The translations under genes and the position numbers were made by a program. DNA of 29,383 nt from a virus, in the IMG/VR virus record IMGVR_UViG_3300000128_000004, positions 10 to 29,392 of that record, one strand, 5' to 3'. The notes beneath the pieces were generated by a model. The model worked only from the letters and a program-made list of their open reading frames with translations. It did no database searches and was not told the origin of the DNA. Positions 24,673 to 29,383 of this stretch are shown in pieces; positions within the stretch are counted from its first letter, which is position 1, and every line of letters starts with the position of its first letter.

Positions 24673-27600
24673 TTAAATTTGTTGAGATGTTTTAATCTCT
24701 TTTATATTTAAGATATTTCTACCTTTTTTATATTTATTCCCATTCGTATCAGTAAGTTCTAATGTTATCATATACTTTCCTGGGTCTTTAAAAAGGTATG
24801 TTAGATACTTGCTCTCAAAATATATATCCGCCACTGATGAGTTAGTAGTATTGGAGATGGTCCATTTAGGAGCTTCCTTACCAACAACCCTACATTTATC
24901 ATAGACAAACATAGCCCATGACATCGGCGGTAATGTTTTACCATCATTAATAAATTTAGCAGTTCCCCACGTAGGATTACTTGTTATGCTTTGGCTAGAT
25001 TTATAAATTCTACTTAAACAGTCTACATTTCCACCAGAAGGATCTATTTCAAAAGGTACATATTTAGATAATGTTGAAGGAGATAAAAATATTGAATCTA
25101 ATATAGTAGTGCTAGGTGTTACTAATAACTTACTTATGTAATCAGTATATAAAGCATGCCCTAATGGATTATCTGTTGCTACTAAAGCAGGTGTAGTAGC
25201 TGTCCACTCTGGTGCTAAAGTCCCACCACTTATATAAGTAGCAATAAAATTCCATTCTGCATATATTAATAAGTACAAATACTCTCTCATTAGTAATGCT
25301 CTGAATTCGTCTAGAGTTTCTCCTGGTTGTTGTGAATAACCTGATGTATCAAATACACCATTATTAATTGCCTCGGACATTGCAGCATAAGTTGGTCCTG
25401 ACGGTGAAGTTTGATTAAATACATTAGGATATGCACCAGGTAAACCAAATGTTGTTATTGTATGTAAAAGATGCTCCAATACTTCTGTAATTTGAGCCTG
25501 TGGTGTAAGAGTGGTGTTTTCCCAAACAAAATCAACATTAGCATTATTATCAGATGTTTGGTCCCACCCTGCTAATGTTTCTAAATTAGGAGTATATGAT
25601 CCCATTCCAATATACCCAATTCTCTGAATTGTTTTTAATGATTGCATTTTTTGCAACACGGCAGCTTGTTTATTATAAATTATACTAGAGCCAGTAGGAT
25701 CTAATATCATTTCCACGCACCTAGCTACTTTTTCTACAAAATTATCTGTTACTGCAGGTGCACCACTAATGGCCCCTACTGAAAGTAAGGTCATTCCATT
25801 TATTGGTAATGCTTTAGCAAAAGGTGGGTATAGTGTAGTTGCTGCTATCTCCCCTCCAAAATAATCCGTAGCATTACCAGTTCCACTAGCGCAAATTCTA
25901 AGACCATTCACATCTACAATATCAACAGATTTAAAATCACCATGTTTGCCAAAATATCTAGATACTGCTTGAACAAACATTGCATTATTAGCAGAATTTA
26001 AAACTAAGTTATAAACATATTTATTAATTATAGAATTTGTACTAACATTAAGTTGGGCAACCGCGTCAGCTAAAGTATATGTTGCTGCATTAAAGAAATG
26101 ACTACCGACAGCTCCATTAATATCTGTGATTTGTAAATATGTGTTGGGTTTCATTTCACTGAATTGAAAAAATGCAGGAGTATCACCAGTCGTTGCTGTC
26201 ATCTCCCACCACAAGTGGTATCCATTTTCCCAAGTGCATAATTTTTTATTTAAATTTTTCCATTGATAAGGTCCACTAAAACTAGCCTTACCATTATCTT
26301 GATAATTTAATAATTGAAAATCGGTAGATGTTCCAATCCCAAAGGTATTCAATATTGCATTAACCCTGTCAAGAGATTCATATAAACTTGGAGTTTCCTC
26401 GTCCCAGGTTACTGAAGGTTCTATTGGCAGATCCCACAAGGATCCATAATTTTTCCATGTATATTTGCCTTCACTCCCCCAAGTATATCTACGCTTTCTT
26501 GATTGATACCAACCTGAATATTCTACTTCTCTAGCATCTACACAAATTGCATCTTGTTTTACCGAAGATGATATATTATTATATAAATCAAATAATTTCA
26601 TTTCAACATTATATGTACCAACATAAGGTAATGTTATAGGTAATATTCCATATTTTCCAATAGATCCTCTTATTTGAAAAAAGTACGCTGGTGAAATATC
26701 AGTTGCATCTTTATATATGGACCATTCTATTTCTGTAAAATTACCTGACTCTAAACCATCCCAAGTAAATAAAGTTTCACCTGGTAATTGAATATCACTA
26801 AATACACCACCACTTGCAGGATTGGCTAATACAACAGATGCAACAAATCTATTAATATCATTTCCATAACCTCTAATGCACGGGCCTATATCATTTGTAA
26901 CCTGTGACCAATCAAACCATAACCAAGGATCTGTTTGTGCTGTCTTAAATGCAGCTACTTGATTAAATATTGATGTTGTAACAGATTGTACTGTATCTCC
27001 TGCTATTACTGTATGTGTTGCTGTTGTACCTGATGCTGGATCGCTTAACGTATAAACATCACCTAAATCTAAACAACCTTGTACATTAAAATCAAATGTA
27101 AAGAAATCATTAGCATTTGTTAATTGATCCCATGTACTATTAATGTTATTCCATGTTAAATTATTAAAACTATCATTAGTTAATGTAATTAATGCTCCTG
27201 TTGGGGTACCAGGTTGGTCAGGTAAATATTCCGAAGAATAACCTTGTTTATAATTTAAACCTGCTACTTTATTTAAATTAGGAGCATATCTTGAGAAATA
27301 AGCTGCATATACACCAGCAGCAGATTGAATAGAAACATTACCACCATCCTCTAACGCACCTAGCACGCTATTAGGATCTGGTCCAATTGGTGGTGGCGGT
27401 AAAATCTCTCCAGGTGTGTAATCCATTATCATATTTTGACCAATAGCAGCCGCTCCTCCTGCACCAGATAATGGTGCAACATAAGCATTACAAAACCCAA
27501 TTACTGCTGAACTAACGACAGCTGCTTCTTCTAAACAAAAGGAATCAAATTTTCTTAAATCCTCTAAATATGTGCATGCAGATGGAGCAATTTTAAAATC

Positions 27601-28821
27601 AGTATTAATACCTGCTCTAATTGTATTTGTATCATTCCTACTTATGGTATTAGTAACTTCCAGTAAACCAAAAAAATCGGCCTCTGCTGTAATTCCTTTA
27701 ATATGAGCATTAAGTGGAAGATACTCATTTTCTAATTTTCTCTTTAAACCAAATAGTTTAATAAGTATCTCTTCAATTGTGAAGTCTTGTAATTCTTCTG
27801 TAACAGGTAAATCCTCATCAGTAAATTCACCAGGAACTATTCTATTAATTCTATAAATAAGACTAAACATGCTAGTCTTTCTAAAGTTTTTGTTTGGTAA
27901 TGTTATTTTTTTATCATCAAACTGAGCAGTAGGAGAAAATAAATCTACTGAATTACTTTGAATTAATTTACCAAACTGAGGAGAATTTGCATTTACATTT
28001 TTCCAAAACTCTTTAATCTTTAAATTATCATAGCCAAAAAACTTAATAGCATTTATTAATCCTTTATAAGAACCTATGAATGGGTATACATTATGACCCT
28101 CCATCATTATCTCTTTACGCTTAAGATTAATTTCTACATAATCAGGTAACACTTCTTTTAAATTAGTATCTCTAAAAACTGTACTATCGGATGCAATAAC
28201 ATTATAGCCCATATTCTGAGTCATAACTCTTAATCTTTCATCTTCCTCAATACTCTCCGCATAAACTGTAAATTCTGCAACTGTAGTATTAGTACATTCA
28301 TCTATAATAATTAATTTTCTTTTATAAGTATTTTCTTCACTAGATGAAAATGCTATATCTACTTGTAATGCTTCTGATTTAATTTCATCTGTTATGATAA
28401 AACCATCAGGAGATACTGTTTGATTAGCATCATATTGTAACGGCGCAAGTAATTTATCTACTTTTATAAGTGGTGGGCCATCAGGTTCTTGCACTAAAGC
28501 AGACTGTGTACCAGTGTTAAAATCTTTATTAAATTGAAAAAGAAATATTTTATCAGGCTGGGTAGTTTCCCATTCAACAGTCCAATCACAATTATCACCA
28601 GTGGACTGTTGAGCATAACCATGAGGGTAGCCAAACATAAAGGTACCACTATTTGTATCTTTCATTTTTTGTAAAATGAATAACTGCCCTACTTCAAATA
28701 AATCAATAGAAACTTGCGGCAAGAAAATGTCACCAGTCCACTTATCAGCAGAACTGTCATATTTCATATTGTAGTTTTTCCCGCTTTTATCAAAGAAAAA
28801 TAAATGTTTCCAATTAGCCAC
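24673..28821 (-). CDS. Large baseplate wedge-type protein with P2-I-like and PKD-like regions, 1382 aa
   Basis: This 1382-aa protein begins with a beta-rich N-terminus (about 1-200). Around 227-277, KRKEIMMEGHNVYPFIGSYK leading into GLINAIKFFGYDNLKIKEFW resembles the GT-x-x-x-[LIV]-x-x-A-L-x-x-x-G-Y region of P2 gpI-type baseplate proteins. Two stretches resemble PKD/Ig-type folds: about 677-767 (WSIYKD..., LPYVGTYNVEMKLFDLYNN) and the C-terminus about 1307-1382 (FKDPGKYMITLELTDTNGNK). A Trp-rich part near 770-850 (WYQSRKRRYTWGSEGKYTW) follows the first. In T4 the long wedge protein gp7 (1032 aa) occupies a similar place at the start of the baseplate cluster, so a gp7-like role is plausible but not shown. 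It lies 6 nt from the 89-aa gene. Confidence 0.72.
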   Translation of the reverse strand: MANWKHLFFFDKSGKNYNMKYDSSADKWTGDIFLPQVSIDLFEVGQLFILQKMKDTNSGTFMFGYPHGYAQQSTGDNCDWTVEWETTQPDKIFLFQFNKDFNTGTQSALVQEPDGPPLIKVDKLLAPLQYDANQTVSPDGFIITDEIKSEALQVDIAFSSSEENTYKRKLIIIDECTNTTVAEFTVYAESIEEDERLRVMTQNMGYNVIASDSTVFRDTNLKEVLPDYVEINLKRKEIMMEGHNVYPFIGSYKGLINAIKFFGYDNLKIKEFWKNVNANSPQFGKLIQSNSVDLFSPTAQFDDKKITLPNKNFRKTSMFSLIYRINRIVPGEFTDEDLPVTEELQDFTIEEILIKLFGLKRKLENEYLPLNAHIKGITAEADFFGLLEVTNTISRNDTNTIRAGINTDFKIAPSACTYLEDLRKFDSFCLEEAAVVSSAVIGFCNAYVAPLSGAGGAAAIGQNMIMDYTPGEILPPPPIGPDPNSVLGALEDGGNVSIQSAAGVYAAYFSRYAPNLNKVAGLNYKQGYSSEYLPDQPGTPTGALITLTNDSFNNLTWNNINSTWDQLTNANDFFTFDFNVQGCLDLGDVYTLSDPASGTTATHTVIAGDTVQSVTTSIFNQVAAFKTAQTDPWLWFDWSQVTNDIGPCIRGYGNDINRFVASVVLANPASGGVFSDIQLPGETLFTWDGLESGNFTEIEWSIYKDATDISPAYFFQIRGSIGKYGILPITLPYVGTYNVEMKLFDLYNNISSSVKQDAICVDAREVEYSGWYQSRKRRYTWGSEGKYTWKNYGSLWDLPIEPSVTWDEETPSLYESLDRVNAILNTFGIGTSTDFQLLNYQDNGKASFSGPYQWKNLNKKLCTWENGYHLWWEMTATTGDTPAFFQFSEMKPNTYLQITDINGAVGSHFFNAATYTLADAVAQLNVSTNSIINKYVYNLVLNSANNAMFVQAVSRYFGKHGDFKSVDIVDVNGLRICASGTGNATDYFGGEIAATTLYPPFAKALPINGMTLLSVGAISGAPAVTDNFVEKVARCVEMILDPTGSSIIYNKQAAVLQKMQSLKTIQRIGYIGMGSYTPNLETLAGWDQTSDNNANVDFVWENTTLTPQAQITEVLEHLLHTITTFGLPGAYPNVFNQTSPSGPTYAAMSEAINNGVFDTSGYSQQPGETLDEFRALLMREYLYLLIYAEWNFIATYISGGTLAPEWTATTPALVATDNPLGHALYTDYISKLLVTPSTTILDSIFLSPSTLSKYVPFEIDPSGGNVDCLSRIYKSSQSITSNPTWGTAKFINDGKTLPPMSWAMFVYDKCRVVGKEAPKWTISNTTNSSVADIYFESKYLTYLFKDPGKYMITLELTDTNGNKYKKGRNILNIKEIKTSQQI

Positions 28822-28827
28822 GCTCTA

Positions 28828-29097
28828 TTAATTTATTTTTTGATACCACTTAGGAACTGCAAAGTTATAATAAATTCTTAAGTATTTAACTTTGTTAATA
28901 TAAAAAACCATTATAGGAGTTAAATAGTCATTTAAGAATTTACCTAAATGTATATTTCTAAACATATAATTTGACATCGTAATTTTTAATAATGTTTTAG
29001 AATAATCATATCCTGTATTTTTTAATTCCCACCCTTCTTCATATGTAGCTCTATATAAGCTAGGGAATCCTGTTCTATCATTTTTAACTGTTGCCAT
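28828..29097 (-). CDS. Small uncharacterised protein, 89 aa
   Basis: The product starts MATVKNDRTGFPSLYRATYEEGWEL and is rich in Tyr, Lys and Asn. There is no signal peptide; a moderately hydrophobic stretch (about 60-80, TPIMVFYINKVKYLRIYYNF) is too charged for a clear membrane helix. It is set one base after the stop of the partial gene to the right and six bases before the 1382-aa baseplate gene, so it belongs to the same transcript. I do not recognise a family. A small baseplate or assembly accessory is plausible from position only. Confidence 0.65.
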   Translation of the reverse strand: MATVKNDRTGFPSLYRATYEEGWELKNTGYDYSKTLLKITMSNYMFRNIHLGKFLNDYLTPIMVFYINKVKYLRIYYNFAVPKWYQKIN

Positions 29098-29098
29098 T

Positions 29099-29383
29099 TT
29101 ATTTTTGTTTTAATGCTTTTAGTGTAGGGTTAGCTTGTAACCTACCTGTATTTAAACCTGCAGAATTTGCACCAGTTGCAATCGTAGTACCTCTGTTTCT
29201 TTTAGTACTATTATATTTTTCTTGTTGTATTTTATTATAAAGATTATTTGCAATTGCTTCTTTATAGAATATATTAAGTGAACCTATTTTATTAGCTTCT
29301 GGTATTGGCTCATAAAAGGTACCATTCCTATCTTTCCACCCGCCTCGGATAATTGCTATATCATTGTTTTCAATAATAACATC
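29099..29383 (-). CDS. C-terminal part of an unidentified protein (runs off right edge)
   Basis: A minus-strand frame is open from the right edge to a TAA at 29099-29101, giving 94 residues of C-terminus with the start outside the window. The visible part begins DVIIENNDIAIIRGGWKDRN, then has PIPEANKIGSLNIFYKEAIA and a Lys/Arg/Asn/Thr-rich flexible tail ending LQANPTLKALKQK. The stop ends one base before the next gene's ATG (29097), which fits the tight gene spacing elsewhere and supports this as coding. No family can be named from this fragment; it is probably another virion protein by position. Confidence 0.6.
   Translation of the reverse strand, partial: DVIIENNDIAIIRGGWKDRNGTFYEPIPEANKIGSLNIFYKEAIANNLYNKIQQEKYNSTKRNRGTTIATGANSAGLNTGRLQANPTLKALKQK

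Overview
The window looks like a piece of a T4-like myovirus genome. Every gene I can support is on the minus strand, so transcription runs from right to left. The genes are packed tightly, often with 1-4 nt start/stop overlaps, and the DNA is AT-rich. Recognisable T4-type genes are a UvsW-like helicase, a UvsY-like mediator, a gp61-like primase, a gp32-like single-stranded DNA-binding protein, a gp19-fold tail tube family protein and a fibre with a tail-collar domain. No tRNA, rRNA, insertion sequence, CRISPR array or integrase was seen.

The host is probably a Bacteroidetes (flavobacteria-like) bacterium; this is inference. Start codons are preceded by A-rich stretches rather than GGAGG-like Shine-Dalgarno sites. 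Two of the wider intergenic gaps hold a TAnnTTTG box of the Bacteroidetes -7 type. The fibre carries NVGIGT motifs, and the 261-aa membrane protein has a layout common in phages of that phylum. A marine or freshwater T4-like phage of another AT-rich host is not excluded.

Layout, in order of transcription (right to left). (1) 29383-12950: a virion block with the C-terminal end of an unidentified protein, a small protein, a 1382-aa baseplate-type protein, a 216-aa protein, and 706-, 1291- and 1653-aa structural proteins. (2) 12939-6595: the 791-aa collagen-like/collar fibre, a small coiled-coil protein, a membrane-anchored spanin-like protein, two further structural-type proteins and a gp19-like tube protein. 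(3) 6570-5179: a small glycine-zipper protein whose N-terminus resembles the T4 capsid-targeting peptide, a RuvC-like nuclease and a GroES-like co-chaperonin. (4) 5178-5015: a 164-nt leader rich in repeated motifs. (5) 5014-840: the replication/recombination block gp32-primase-73 aa-UvsY-UvsW. (6) 783-1: a very acidic open frame running off the left edge, possibly a prohead core/scaffold protein.

Working together, gp32, UvsY, UvsW, the primase and the RuvC-like nuclease would carry out recombination-dependent replication and junction processing. The co-chaperonin would modify host GroEL for capsid folding, and the right-hand block builds the tail, baseplate and fibres. The least ordinary items are the 118-aa glycine-zipper protein with a possible protease-cleaved capsid-targeting peptide, the gp32 homologue lacking its zinc ligands, its repeat-bearing leader, and the giant baseplate-region proteins without clear T4 counterparts. 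Once the two edge frames are included, no stretch over 300 bases lacks a gene.
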